From positions 16,795,980 through 16,859,979 of the forward strand of contig NC_136010.1 of the NCBI RefSeq assembly GCF_048128805.1: a stretch of 64,000 nucleotides of DNA, in the 5' to 3' direction. Under the pieces are notes generated by a model. It had not been told where the DNA came from. It ran no database searches and saw nothing but the letters and a program-made list of their open reading frames with translations. How positions within the stretch are numbered: the stretch's first letter is position 1; each line of letters starts with the position of its first letter. This document shows positions 23,935-37,619 of the stretch, piece after piece. A program made the translations under genes and the position numbers. Source of the stretch: Centroberyx gerrardi. Lineage: Eukaryota > Chordata > Actinopteri > Beryciformes > Berycidae.

Positions 23935-26172
23935 GACTTCAATCTGCACAGTCATAGAGATCAGAGTGTATTAAACCACTTATTCCACAGTCACTTCCCA
24001 AAGATAAAAGATAAACATGTTGTTTACCATTATTGTCTCAGAGTCGTGCAGATGGCATCCAACTTCCAAATTATATTTCCCATTATTTCTGACAATATTG
24101 TTTTGTGCATGCTCTGAAATGGCCAAAGTGTCATCACCACCGGAAATAAAGATCCTTATTTCTATGGTAACCATCAGCACACTGTACATCACAACCCAAA
24201 ACGTATGCTCTGTCAGTGATGTCACTGTTAACACCATCTGTGTTCTCACTCAGCCTCGTGTGTTAGTAAGAGAGATGTTGTGTTATGGAAGGCTATCAAG
24301 CCTTATTACACACTTACTTTTTCCATAACAACAGTATTTTATCAAAAATTCATTTACACACATACTAGAGAATATACTGTATTTAAAAGTTTACTTGGCA
24401 TTACTGCAGGAGAATGATGGGGAAGTCACATTTTCAAGCTGAGTAATGTAATGCCTTTTTTTTTACCCGCTTTATACTTAGATCATAATCAAATAAATAG
24501 GAAGTTATTACTGCCGCATGAAACAACACTATATATTTCCTTCTTATCCTACAACATGATTGAAGGAATTCTTTATCCATAATAAAAGCAGCAGCATAGT
24601 ATTAAAGATCCAGTGTATTGATTTCAATGCAGTCAGGAAAAGTTTGATGTTGCTTTCTAACACAATCAGCATCATTCTTTTCAGTTTTTAATGGTTAGAC
24701 AGTACAAAGCTTGTAGGGAGAGTGAGAGCTGAACCTGTGATTGTGCCTCCACTGCAGGCCAATATTTCCAGTGTTGGCACTTTGGCACCCAGCAACAATG
24801 GAGGTACAGAGATTTTGGCTAGTTTGGTAAATAGCTGTTGTCTGACAAACTATGGGTCACCTCACTAACTATGCATACTGCTGACCAATCAGAGCATTCA
24901 TTAAAACCTGTAGGTGACATCACTTACACCAGGAAGTAGATTGGAATTGTAAATCCGTTGACAAGCAGAGGGGGAGTTTTTCAAATCAGAGAGTTTTTGA
25001 GTGATGTCACCATCAACATCAACAGTATCTAAAAGCCCAATCAACCTTCTGTGAGCATTAATCAATACTCAGGATATGATGTTACTACCCCCTGTGCCAT
25101 GATCCAAGATGAGCATTCATATTGAGGCCCGATTCAGAGGCAGAATGATATACTGTACTACTATGCAGATGAGCACCATAGCGAACATCAGGCTGCACCG
25201 TCATAAATCTCAAGATGGCTCAACAGTGTATTCCAGCATCCCAGACCCCCCCCACCCCCCGAGTCCACTGCACCACTGTCACCACTGTCACTTTCACCTT
25301 TGTTGTCAACAACGCCACTTTACAATACACACTGCCATCAATAATATCCTTTCTATTCCAGAACATGCACTTCCACATTATTAATAAAATATATTCAGAA
25401 AGTTACGAACTACATCTGCACTCTACACTTGACCAAGCGGAGAGCAGACACCCGGCCGACTCGGCAATCCAACCAGAGATCCCCATATCCACAATGTATC
25501 TGCTTAGGCTGAGCTAAGTCTGACTGGCCCTGCTGGCTTGACTGGCAGCTTCATCTGAAGGCCTTGGTCCGCTCAGCTGTCCAGCCACTCTCCCACTGTT
25601 TATCTAGCTAATTCACACGATTACACAGAGGCCCTGTTTATGCGGCCTCTAAGTATTAGGCTACTACCAAACTAATGTGCAAACAAATTCTCACAAATGC
25701 GCTAATGTACAAGAAAGCTACAAGGCTACTGCTGACACAAGGCTTACCTCAGTATTTCTTCTAAACACTTAGGCCCTGTTTATGTGTGTAAGTCTTACTA
25801 CCAGTGAGGGGAGGAGAGTAGAGGAGTGTTGTACAAACTGTAGAAGCGCAGGCTTTAGTGCAATCCTTTATTTTCTTATGCAGGATTATTCAATCATGAA
25901 TCAATCAAATCAAATTCACCACCACAACAGAAGAATGATGGGGCAAGAGATGTTTTGGGATGCAAACTCAGAAGCAAAACCGTTCTATTTCTATGTGGTG
26001 CAGCTATTAGTTGAGCTTTCTTACGCTATATCAATTCATTGTAATGATGCTGAAACTTTTAGAGCTATAGAGTACAAAGCATAAATTTTACATCAACTTG
26101 GGTTATGGAACCTCAGAGTCTGTGTGAATGAAACTAGAAATTGTGAAAAAAACGAAACTATTACATGTTTAA

Positions 26173-26647
26173 AGGGGAATACTTTAAGCTGAAGTTTATT
26201 CCTGTTTCTGAGGTCAAAGACAGGCCCGTCAATATTTATGAACATGGACAACTCTGTCCCAAATCAAAAAACCTCAGATGCACTACTGTGACCAGAAACC
26301 AGTCATGTTAAGATGTAAATCTGGGATTGCTTCATAGACAGTGAATGGGAACATAGTGTTGTGGACCTACAGCAATGCTTGTTCAAAATCTTTATACACA
26401 AATGTGCTTTGTTCTTCAATACTGTTATCATTTATGATCCAGAAGATGTATCATTATCCCCTGGGTCACATACTCACCCTTATCACCTTTCATATTTCAT
26501 TCAGTGTCACTAGATTTTATATCTTGATGACACAGTCCTAAGCCCTTGTTCTCTGTTTCAGGATTTGAGTCATTCATGTTCACAAATATTGCAAAGCCTA
26601 TCCTGGGCCATAGGAATGACATTTATGAAATTGAGCGGTATTCCCCT
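26173..26647. mobile_element. TTAA-flanked foldback DNA element (MITE), 475 bp
   Basis: Both ends read AGGGGAATAC in inverted orientation, each flanked by TTAA (26169-26172 and 26648-26651). Inner arms are also related (tcaatatttatgaacatgg against the complement of catgttcacaaatattgc). No transposase. A TTAA target duplication is typical of piggyBac and Kolobok elements; the superfamily is not settled. Confidence 0.7.
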
Positions 26648-27929
26648 TTAAGGTGAAGACGTCTCATGGAGGATTAGTTATGAAATCCCATTGTTGACGT
26701 TATTCAGCCGCTGCTGTGACATTTTATTGATATGGGATATTTTAAAGCAATCTTGACTTGAATGCACCTGGCAGCTCCTCTGCACCAGTGTAACACTGAT
26801 GCAGGGATGCAGCACAAATTGCCTCAAAAGCATGTTCCGCTTGCTTTAAGTGACACACGCACACAGCAGTGTGAAGCAATGTGGGCAATTTTGACAAGAC
26901 GAATATGATTTTTCATTGCAGTTTTCCCCCTGTGGGCCCACATTGTTTTTGCTAATGGCCTTTCAAGCTGAAGACACACATCTCCATTGTCTTAAAGAAT
27001 TGCTCATGATTCGTCATTAGACTTGTGAATGTAGCGAGCCGATGCCTCTCATCCATGTGAGCAGCATCCTTTTGTCAATGGAGAAGGCCGGTCTAGTGTG
27101 TTGTGTCTGAAGTACAGAGCAGACTGGCTCCAGAGGGCACTGTTGCACCACTTCAGAACCAGGATTCTGGCCTTGGTAGCTTGTATCTATTGTATGAGCA
27201 TGGTCCTTATATTGCATATCCTTGACCACATTGTATGTTTTACCTTGGTAAATAACTAACAGTCCTAACAAATATTACAGTAGTTTCCATTGAAATGGAC
27301 ATTGATATTGCAGCTTTGTTCTTAGGTGCCCAGACTACTAGCTGATTTTATGCAAACGTAGCAGCAGTACTGACTTCTGCTGCTCTGAGGATCATGAGGA
27401 TCTCTATACAAAGTACACACACACACACACACAGATGGACATCTCCGTTAAGGATCACACTAAAGCACTACCTCATATTCCTTCAGATTTGGTGGATTTG
27501 AGGCTTACAAAGTTGTTTGTTTTGTTCCCTCTGCAGACAAGGTATCTCATGCCTGTAGTCGCCCAAATCATTGTCCTCGTTGTCTTGATATCCAAGCAGA
27601 GGCAGACTTCTAAGTCTTCTCCAATATGAGTTGTCAGGCTATATTTGCTTATGTTACTCTGGGACACTAAACCCAATTCCACTGTCTTGTTTGATTTTGC
27701 ATAATGATAGGCTGCTGGCTGCTCACAGGATAATGTCTTTGAGTGACAGCTATGAAAATGAGTGAATAAAATGTGCATATTTTGATATATCCTAAAAGTG
27801 CAATACGCAATTTAATGCATTCTGGTGAACTAGGCTCCAGCCAACCCCTACACCTCAACTGTCGTGCATGTAGTATACATACAGTAGCACTGGATTAGAC
27901 GCCGGGCCCTGGAGACTAATGACGTCAAC

Positions 27930-28195
27930 TCAGTCTCATGCAATTTTGTGAAATGAGCATGAACTCGGAAATGCAGATTACGTTTCTGAGGATAGAAATT
28001 ATGTGAAGATTATTTCCCTGCACCATGAAAGGATTGTGTGACGGTAGCACAAATTGGACACGCCGATTTCACCTGTTTGTCACTTGAAAATGTTTGCTAA
28101 CGGTTAAGTACAAAAACTTTGGTTAAGGTTCAGGCAAATAAAACTTTGATTAAGATTACGCAACTACAACAATTTGGTTAAAGGTATACTATGTA
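27930..28195. repeat. Diverged repeat, tandem copy 1
   Basis: Shares with 28203-28500 a series of blocks in the same order: atgtgaagattat, the cacaaattg(g/a)acac block, then several ggttaaggtt-like units. Unclassified fish interspersed repeat. Confidence 0.6.
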
Positions 28196-28202
28196 AGCAA
28201 CA

Positions 28203-28500
28203 TGATCTCATAAAATTTCGTCAAACGGGAATGAAGTCTGAATCGCAAATTACGTGTTGTAGACACAAATTTTGTGAAGATTATGTTCCTCCACCACAAA
28301 TGAGATTCTGTGACAATGACACAAATTGAACACACCATTTTCACCAAACCCTAATCTAACCCTAACCTTAAAGGTTGGCTATTGGTTACATTTATGCAAG
28401 TAAAACAACTTTGGTTAAGGTTGGTGTTAATAGTATGGTTAAGGTTAGGCAACTAAAACAACTTATGGTTAAGGAAAGGAGTTGGCCATGGTTAAATAAG
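28203..28500. repeat. Diverged repeat, tandem copy 2
   Basis: Second copy beside 27930-28195, with a more regular ggttaaggttaggcaact tail. A shorter piece of the same family appears at 32388-32510. Confidence 0.6.
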
Positions 28501-29498
28501 TAAAACTTGACTTAACTCAGAGTAGAATCTTCTTGGTAGACACTGGGAATTCATTGGAATTGAAAGCAAACACATACACCCATCCACCACCTGTCCACAG
28601 TGCTAGCTCAATGTCAAACTACTCCCTGTTTATAGTCATGCCTCCACATCTCTTTCATGCTGGGAACACGTATTTCTCTCTCTTATCATGCACGGAGCAC
28701 TTAGCCTATTTCACAAAATTTCAGGAGATCAGGCTGTATGAAAGATTTATGTACAATAGCAGCCTCTGCAGGCACAAAGATGAATAACGAATCTAAATCA
28801 GAAAGACAAAATTTGCCTCCAGTCCCTTTCCTAACAGCGCTGCATACACACACCCTCACCGAGCGAAACAAACGCAATCAGTTCTCAAATGGTTCAGCAC
28901 TGACAACACAAGTTAGTCAAGAATAGAATATTTATGATGGGACCTGCTCAAATTACTCATGGCCATGTGGCTTGACTTCTATAATAACGGTTACTAGAAA
29001 CATGGCGCAAAGTGTAACAGGTAAAAGTGAAATGGTAATGGATGGTGATCAGACTGGGTCACACTCTAGGGCTTGTGAGCTAGAGATTAATACCATCAAA
29101 AATCTAAAAATTTTGCTATGGCAGATCAAATGTTGACCAATCACTGGTGTGCGTTAGCAAGATGATGATCATAAACAGAGCTGATGGGCGATAACGTTGT
29201 CTCTCCCCTATGCGCTTTGTTAAGTAACTGCTCTCTCTACATGTATTTACAGAACAGAAAGTAACATAAAATTACACCAAATCTAAGTCCTCAGTTCATA
29301 ATTTTGCAGCGAATCGATCAGCTAAACTTAGCCACGGTTAGCATAACAGATGAACAGCTTATACCGTTAATAGAGCTAGATGAGTTTCCCTGTTAGTAGT
29401 TCAGATAACAAATGTGAATTGCGTTTTGGTCTTTTGACTGGCTACTCCACTATTTTACACTATTCACCAGTCATTTGGGGTGATCCATTAAAAGGGCC

Positions 29499-29526
29499 GG
29501 GGGGGGGGGGGGGGGGGGGGGGGGGG
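29499..29526 (+). repeat. G28 homopolymer
   Basis: Twenty-eight consecutive G bases preceded by aaagggcc. It could form G-quadruplexes; its length may be imprecise in the assembly. Confidence 0.9.
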
Positions 29527-30235
29527 CTCCAGCTATAGGGGAGGAGCTTATTTACGGCCCGTAAAACATACATTGAGCTGAATACAGCGGACAACAACAA
29601 ACCAAATGGGGAATGAATAGATTAGAAGTTCATCCCTCCACCATATCTTTTGACCTGCTGAGAAGATTGTAAGTTAGAATAAAGTGAAAATCACTTTACA
29701 TCAATAACAATTAAATGATAAAGCTGTTCGTTGACAAAAAGCAAAATCGGGCAGATATTACTGCAAAAGCAGAATTGCAATCAGCAGTGAAATATTATTG
29801 TATATGCAAACTAAAACATAGCCTGATGAAAAGAAAATAGTCAGAAAAAGTCTAAAATTGAATTTGGACAACAGTGTTAGAAATGAACAGATTATGTTTT
29901 ATCTCGTTGGATCAGAAATGCCAGTTAGATTTCCAACTTCATATTTTAGGGGGAAAAAGTCTGGTTTGACATTCCATATCTGTCAGATATGAAAGGTTTG
30001 GTTTAGGCTTGTAATGAGAAACAATCAAGCTTTTTAAATACTCACTATGTTCGTTATTATTCACCCAGCATTCACCCAGCATTCTCTGTGTTGTGTGTGT
30101 GTGTGTGTGTGTGCATGTGTGTGTGTATCAGTATGATTTATTATGGAAATTGCTCAGTATTGAAAGACCAGTGCACCAAAAATGCTTTTAAGCAGTGTAG
30201 TAATTAATCCTGAGGATATCAGGTCAGCGAAGTCA

Positions 30236-30517
30236 GTTTTTCCTTTTAACTCTCTTCTAAAAACGAATTTATTAATAATAATTAATCGCCTAGCCATTTA
30301 TGATTCTTTTGCTATTTTTTAATCCTCATTTTAAGGTCTTTTATTTTAATGTTTACCCTGCCTTGCTCTATCTTACTTTGTTTTTACCTTGTTTTATTAT
30401 TACTATCATTATTAGTATTATTATTTTAATCTTATGCTATCTTGCTGTCTTCTGTTGTTATCATTGTGCACTTTTTGTTGGTTTTGTCTGTTTTGGAAAG
30501 GTGCTATATAAATAAAG

Positions 30518-30555
<38 letters not shown>
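30236..30555 (+). mobile_element. 5'-truncated LINE 3' end (L2-like) with (ATT)n tail
   Basis: Ends in ggtgctatataaataaag followed by about 30 bp of ATT units (30524-30555), the tail form of fish L2-type LINEs and the SINEs that share it. The upstream AT-rich part lacks a readable reverse transcriptase frame. Confidence 0.55.
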
Positions 30556-30557
<2 letters not shown>

Positions 30558-32387
30558 AACTACAATACACTGTCAGAGCAACACATAAACAAATCATTGA
30601 TGAAATCTGAAATATCAACATGTTTTATCCTGTGTTAAAACAATACATTAGGCCTATATTAGTGTTTTTTATTATTATTACTTATAAAGTATTCTCAAAC
30701 AACCCATGTTAAAAAAAAAAGAAAAAAGAAAAATAGGTAATAGATACAAAGACGGGAAAGTAGAACACTAACATCGCCTAAAAAAATCAAGCTTATGATT
30801 TTCCTTTGACAACAATAACTGGCTGACAAATGCATAGTGACTTGGAAACCATGGGGTGAATCAGGGATCAGGTTCCCAGATCTAATTCTGAAAGGTCAGG
30901 CTGAGCCCGCGGCGTCAGTCCGGCCGTCCAGAGGAGGGCCGGGCGAATCCTCAACTCTAATAACATGACGATTCTGAGCGATCGCCATCCTCCCATGATG
31001 CATTTGTGCTGTGCGTTGGGCGACGTTGCCCCTATCAATAAGGCAGGAGTGGTTACCCAGCGGTTTCTTGAGCATGTCGGTGGTGTTGGACATACTGTAT
31101 GACATGGCCTGATTTGATCACTGTTGAGCCTTTATGGGGAATATGCTGCGTGAGACAGCATTTTCCAAACCACCGCCATAAAGACGGAGGGCCCAGCGAT
31201 CACTCAAAGTAATTATGTTAGCAGTGATTAGCATTGACTTTGTCCTCTATGAAATGAGTCTACTAAATCCATACAAAAAAAAAAAGCATCCTTCACCATT
31301 ACAGAGCCACCAGTGCTGAGGCAAGTCTTTATGCGGGTGTTTTCTGTATTTTGACAACACTTTATATGATGGCTATGGATTTCCTTTATTCTGTTCATTC
31401 TAGACGCAAGAAAGGCAGAGAAGAGAGGAGGTCCCTTAGGGCCGCGAAACAACCTCCGCCTGCATCCTCTGCGCATAATTGAACAAATTAGCTATGAACA
31501 GCTGTTACCTGTTAAAATGACCCGCTTTCATTTTATCGCCGTGGACAAGAGGTCTGATAGCATCTGCACGCTACAGCTGTCAGCCATTCTGATTAGCTTG
31601 CTGATTCCTGCTTTCAATATATCATGACAAACATAATTACCTCAACATCTCTTTTTATGGATTCTACAAATCGCCAGGCGCACAGAGCATGCCAAGTGTC
31701 CATCAATTACAGCCACAGCCTGCTGGTAGTCTATCCAGTTGGCTGCTTCGACTTTGTCAAACCGCTTTCATTAAAGAGAAAGAAGGACTCTAACGTTGGC
31801 ATAAGAGAGACTCTAATGGTGTTTCCCTTCTTTAAGTTCAGATGGAAGCTTCTAGAGGAGCGTGGACTTATGGTCTGACCTTATGGCCTAAGCCTCCATC
31901 CTTGGTTCAGTCTGTTGAGTGAAAGCATTTACATTCATCTTTTTGCTAATCAAGCCAAGTGAGTTCAAGAATGGATACTTGGGCAATTAATGGTCAATTA
32001 TAAAGTTCTGGTATTGATACAGTTGTAGTTATGTGGCTGTAATTATATGGTTCTAATTGAAAGTGACTGTGCAAAAATGAGCTAATGAGGGTTTCTGTGA
32101 AAGCTGTGCACTGTGAAGGTGAAGTATTCTCTTCATTCTCTCTTCATTCAATATGAAAACAAGAAAGGACTTTTGCTAGAGTTTCCAAGTCACTTGCCAA
32201 GCTCATATGGGTTCACCAGAAGCTATAATGAGGTGAGGAGTTCATTTCCCTAACACTGTGATTCCATTTGGGAGAAAATAAATCTCTACACTCCAGAGGA
32301 TCAAGTACATAAAGGTTTTATCAATTTGTCACCCAAGCCCACAGGTTTAAAAACATAATTTCTGTACATTTTGCGTAAAATCAAGCC

Positions 32388-32510
32388 TGGTCTCCTGACA
32401 TTTCATGAAATAAGCATGATGTCTTAAAAAAATGCAAATATGTGCTCTGTGCATGGAAAGCGAGAGAAATATTTTTTTCCCACCACCAAAGCATTATGCG
32501 AGATAAATCT
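32388..32510. repeat. Partial third copy of the 27.9-28.5 kb repeat
   Basis: ggtctcctgacatttcatgaaataagcatga and the following cccaccaccaaag block align with the start of copy 1 (tctcatgcaattttgtgaaatgagcatgaa), with several small gaps. Confidence 0.4.
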
Positions 32511-33430
32511 ATCATTTTATAGAGCAGGTGTCATTTTTTTCAAAGGGGAGATATCTCAACAAACAACTGCCAAAATTGAGAGATGCCAAACTGCACTGAG
32601 AAGCAGCTCTTAGGACCTGTAAACACATTTTAAACCCAGGCCCAAATCTATTTCACTCATTTATTTTTTTACACCATGAAATGAATGATTACTTTTGGCT
32701 TGAATGTGGGCTGTATTTTTTAAAAGTAGCATGCCAAACAGTCAATAAAGTGATTCTGAAGATGCCTCTTCACTTTCAGCACTTTCATTGTAGATTCACC
32801 TAGAATTTCTAAGGACCTCTGAGCCACAACAAGAGTTGAGCATTGACTCTTATTGATAGAACAGTGCAACTTTTGGAGGAAAGTGGACATTTCAATTAAT
32901 ACTAGCTACACTAGCTATTTTGTATAAACCAAGTGACATAATCTGCAGATACTAATACTGGTTGAGTGCTTTCTTATCTTGTAACATTTTTTTCCTTAGT
33001 TCTGGGAAAATGGAAATTAAAACTAAATTGCTAAACAAGAAACTACTTTGGTAGGGTCTGATACATCAAAGTGGTTCAATTTCATATTGCATTTCAATTT
33101 AGACCTGTAATTTTTAGATTGGATTATGTATTGAACTCAGTGAGGGGTCTGCATTTTCTCCCTCGAAAGTGTATGTAGATGCCACTGTACAAAACTCAGC
33201 AGAAATTGGTTTCTGAAAGCAGATTTTCAAAATTTCTCCACAAGGAAGCATCATGGCCCCAGACCCCCCTAGCATTTCTGGCAAAGTGCCCTTTCAAAGA
33301 TTATTTTTATGGCATTTCAGCTTCATGAGGCAGTTCACAGTGACAAGAGACAGAAAAGATGGGAGAGAGTCATGAGCAACAAAGGCGATTTCAGACCCAA
33401 GACATTGCGTTCACATGTTAGACGCCTTAA

Positions 33431-34043
33431 AGGATAAGGCTGGTGTTTTTTAATGCATTGCTTACCGTCAACAAATCCTATGAAAATAACAAAATCAACA
33501 ATGCGTTTGCTCTACTCCCATTACTTTCTGACTTCCCACGTACCGTTTTTAGCCGTCAACCCGGAAGTCATTGGCTCCAATTGTAAGCTAAAAACCTTGA
33601 AATACAGCTCACAAAGACATAGTTTCAATTTAAAAAATCGCTAACTGTTACCACGAAAAGTCAGGCTGTTGTAGTTATTACCAAATCAAATTCAAATGGG
33701 AACAAATACTTCATTACACCGGGGACTATTTTCGGTGCTACGAAACTACTTTCCTGAGATCGCAAACGTGTTAACAGCCGGCTTATTAAGTTGTTTGAGG
33801 AAAAAGTCGGCCGGCCCGGTGCATCGTGATGATGAAATATGTTGCCCAGAGCAACGGCATGGCTCTTTGACGTGTTTTTAATAGTTTTTTTAATACAATG
33901 GAGTTCTATGGCTGCTGGGACATGGCTGCATTGGGCACCGGCTACATGAGAGACTTGTTGGCAAAACAAAATCACTGCTGATTTTGTTATTTTCATAGGA
34001 TTTGTTGACGGTAAGCAATGCATTAAAAAACCGGTCTTATCCT
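33431..34043. mobile_element. TTAA-flanked DNA element with ~70-bp TIRs, 613 bp
   Basis: Terminal inverted repeats begin AGGATAAG and continue nearly identically for about 70 bp (shared taatgcattgcttaccgtca and caaatcctatgaaaataaca). TTAA flanks both ends (33427-33430 and 34044-34047). The interior has short open frames but no recognisable transposase. Non-autonomous, Kolobok- or piggyBac-type by target site. The near-identical ends suggest fairly recent activity. Confidence 0.8.
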
Positions 34044-37000
34044 TTAACCACCTAAACCAACAAGTTTCCCTTTTAGAGAGTTTTGCCCCTGTCCCTTTCT
34101 GAGTCTGTGCACACCACTGTATCCTGACTTCAACCTGCCTAAGTACTGCAGCTTCCACTGCAGCTTCTTTTCTCAGATAATGCAGAAGAAGAAGAACCAG
34201 TGGGCACATTCTGACATAAAAGTTATGTCTCAGAGCAATAGGGCAATAGTAATTCATTCTTGCATGTGTTTAAGTGAAACTAACTGACTTTGGCGGCATG
34301 TGTATATTTCCAAACGTATGACTTGAAGTAATGCTTGTATCATCAGTGCTCCCACTCAGCTCATGAGGTTTGTTATAAACGAGGGCATAAGGAACATCTT
34401 TTGAAAAATGCACAGCAGCCAGTTTGAATTTTAAATGCTGCACATTTTGCTGTGAGCCAAAAAAAATATCTTAAAGGCAACTTAAACATATCTTCTTCCT
34501 TGTTTTTATGTGGCTGTGCAGTGTGCCGATCAACTGTTGACCTGTGCTGCAGGCACAAAAATGTGAGAGGAATGCGGGTTTGTTTCATTACATCATCAGC
34601 GATCAGAATGAATGGGGAGCTGTGTGGTGTCCAGAGGTTAAATGGCGAGCGTATGTCACTACAGCCACAGATCATTGTTTCATTGGCACAGAAAAGACAT
34701 TTAGAATGGACATCTTAAAATCACTCTTTTGGGCAAAACACTGCTCCTCACTTTTAAAACTCTGCTACTTTAGTCGGTCTTAGAAACTGCACGGTTGCAC
34801 AAAACATAATGAGAATTAGAAGTTAAAAGCCCTCAGAAGTGACACAGAGCTAGCCAAGAGAAGATAGAGACTCAATTAGTTAAGGTCCCCATAAGGGAGA
34901 CTATAAACTCTGGAGGGCCTATCTTACTGTATGTGAAAAAGAGACAATAGAAGATTTGGAACTGAGGAAAAACAGTACAAAAGGGATTTGAAAGTAAGAC
35001 ATTTCAGACCCAAAAAACAATAAGAAACTTTTTCCTATTGTACTTTGCCAATTCCCAATACTGTATCTTTAGATGAATATTTCAGGTCTTAGTCATGAAA
35101 GTAAAGCAATATTTTTTTTTGTTGAGCTAAGATCTCACATATCGAGTATGTCAGTTCACTTATTGCCAAGCATTTGTTGGGATAGAAATCTTTTTGATGT
35201 TAATACTTTTTTCCACAGATGTGCATGATCAAATCTGAACATTTTAAGATTCAAAAATGCTGTAGGAGAGAGACTGTGTCGATGCAATGATTTAAATTTC
35301 AAGGACTATTTCTATAATATCTCATACATCAAATGACCAAACCACACACGCGAGCAGGAAAGCTGTCACAGCCTTTGCTAATATAGCATCTCCATCAGGA
35401 TTACAAAACGTATCTTCAAGCCTCTGTGTAGGCAAGCACCGACAGATGGTCGGATCATGTTGACAGTGTGTGTGAGTGTGTGAGTGATAGATAGCAACTC
35501 TGCGAATAGCTGTGGAGCGTAATGTGATTTGGATGTAAGAATGGAATCTAAATCTCATTTCAGGCGGTACTATGGGCCCAGCGCTCCACTCCTTTATCTC
35601 TATCCCCTCGCTAACCATAATGTGGTCAGCTCCGGCTCTCCCTGGGGCGTGGTCTCTCTGACCCCGGAGGAAACATTATCACATCCAATCTGAGGCTTTG
35701 GACTCGCTCGCACCGCTCTGAAACGACCTCCCCTATCATAACACTCGCCCCACCTGCCTCTGCCATCAAAACGCTCCGCTCACTGTCTTCTCTGGAGCCT
35801 CTGTATCAATTGGGTATCTTTTTGTTGATGTGGTGGCTGGCGGAGCGGGCGGTCTAAAGTTTCATGGCTGTTTCCCTACATGGTTTTGTGGTCCTCTTGA
35901 CTGTTTGAACCCCCTCATTCCTCCTGAGAGCCCGCTCCTCCCCTACGGTGCGCTACTCTCTGAAAGGATTAGAGGAGGAGTTCACCGAGGGGGCATGTGG
36001 CAATCTGCATAGAATAGCCCACCGTGGCTGTGAATAAATCAACATTGATGTAAGACAATAAAGCCAATGCGGTATGGCTATTTGTTTATTCTTATTACAC
36101 CGAGCGACGCGTCCCCCTCGGATGACTTGGGGTAAACGCATTAGTGGGAGAGGAGTCAGAACGCAGACCGCCGCCACCGCCGTCTCTACTTCACCAGGCT
36201 GCTGTTGTCTGGGTCCAGAGGCAGTCCAGCAGTCCACTAAAGCAGCCATTAGATCCATATCCCATCAGACTTGGGCCATTCCCTCCTTCCCCCCCCATTG
36301 GCTCCTGTCCCTCACGTCCTCGGGCCATCACAGGGGAAATGAAAGTCACTGATGGAGAATATGTGGAAATTGTATGGATAGATGGATGGATGATGGGTCT
36401 GGCCGTGTGTATACAGAGCTCCCTGCGGGCAGTTATATACCTGGCTATATGCTACAGTGGTATCACAACTCTCTAAACACACTCTCTCTAAACACACACC
36501 TGTGGCGCTGTTTAACTTCCTCATGTCTGAAGAACAGCTTCTGAAAAAGATGGTTCTAAAATCTAGCACTGCTGCCTTTTTTTTTCTCAGAAAAATAGAG
36601 AAACAAATTATTTAAATAAGAGGGGAAAACCTAATTTGCCACAGGTTCTCCTGTTTAATCCATAGCCCAATTTCCTGTGGCTGGAAATTGAGGCGCAGTG
36701 CAGACAGATTCTGAAAGAGTTGCAGAAGGAAAATAAGCGTTTCAGATTTGTCTGATACAGTCTTAACTCAAAAAACAATATAAAAACACGTTAAGCTGTC
36801 ACATATTGTCAGTTCTTGGATCAAGGCTTCTGTCTCACATTGTCTGCAGTCCCTTGTGGTGACAGTCTGTGGCAGCGCTAGTAGTTAATATTTGGATCAT
36901 GAATTTGGTCTTTTATTGATTCATAATTATTCTGGTGTGTGATAATATTATCTCAGAGACTTGTTGATCTTTATTACAGGAAAATGTGCTCTTATCATTA

Positions 37001-37123
37001 GTTCACTAAAACCTTGAGTTAGAAATGTAAAGTTTATGACTATTGTTAGTCCATGATCTGATTAGATTTTGGAGCGCCTTGCTGCATAAATGCACATATT
37101 AATGAGGAAATAGTGATTTTCTT

Positions 37124-37400
37124 GAAACTACTATAACTCTTTAATGCCTTAAGATACAGAGTTCATATTAAGAGTTCATATTAGTAACACATCCAATCCA
37201 TGTGTTATGTGAAGAAAAGTATATTGACATAGAAATATTTGCTAATTAGTGCATTAATTAGCTTAATTAATGACCTCATTAGCATTACTGGTTATGTTTA
37301 ATATATCATGGTGATTATGGCGGGACATTAGGCAGCTCAAGTGCTTCTTGTTTTTTATGTCTCCTTTGATTAATGGGCAGAGAGTGCTAAACAGAACCAT
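37124..37400 (+). repeat. Interspersed repeat, copy 2 (partner at 17966-18235)
   Basis: Matches taf4 intron 10 copy 1 over about 270 bp, with an extra duplicated agttcatatta in the first part. Not recognised. Confidence 0.8.
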
Positions 37401-37619
37401 TTAGGGCTTCTACTGAGGATTATAGACTATACCTGTGTCTCTGTCTACAAGGACAAGCTGATGGACAGAGCAGAGTTAAAGTGAGTAGAGGAGACAAAAC
37501 AACTGTTGTGGGATTCTTTCTCTTACTTTGGCAGCACATATGGTCTGTTAAGCGAATGTGATAAACAGTGCAAATTGTGTTTCTATATACAATTTGTTGC
37601 ATTTATCAAGTCAGAAATA

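Noticed and set aside
33661..34257. 198-codon minus-strand frame
   Set aside because: Mostly the interior and one TIR of the TTAA-flanked element; no transposase motif.
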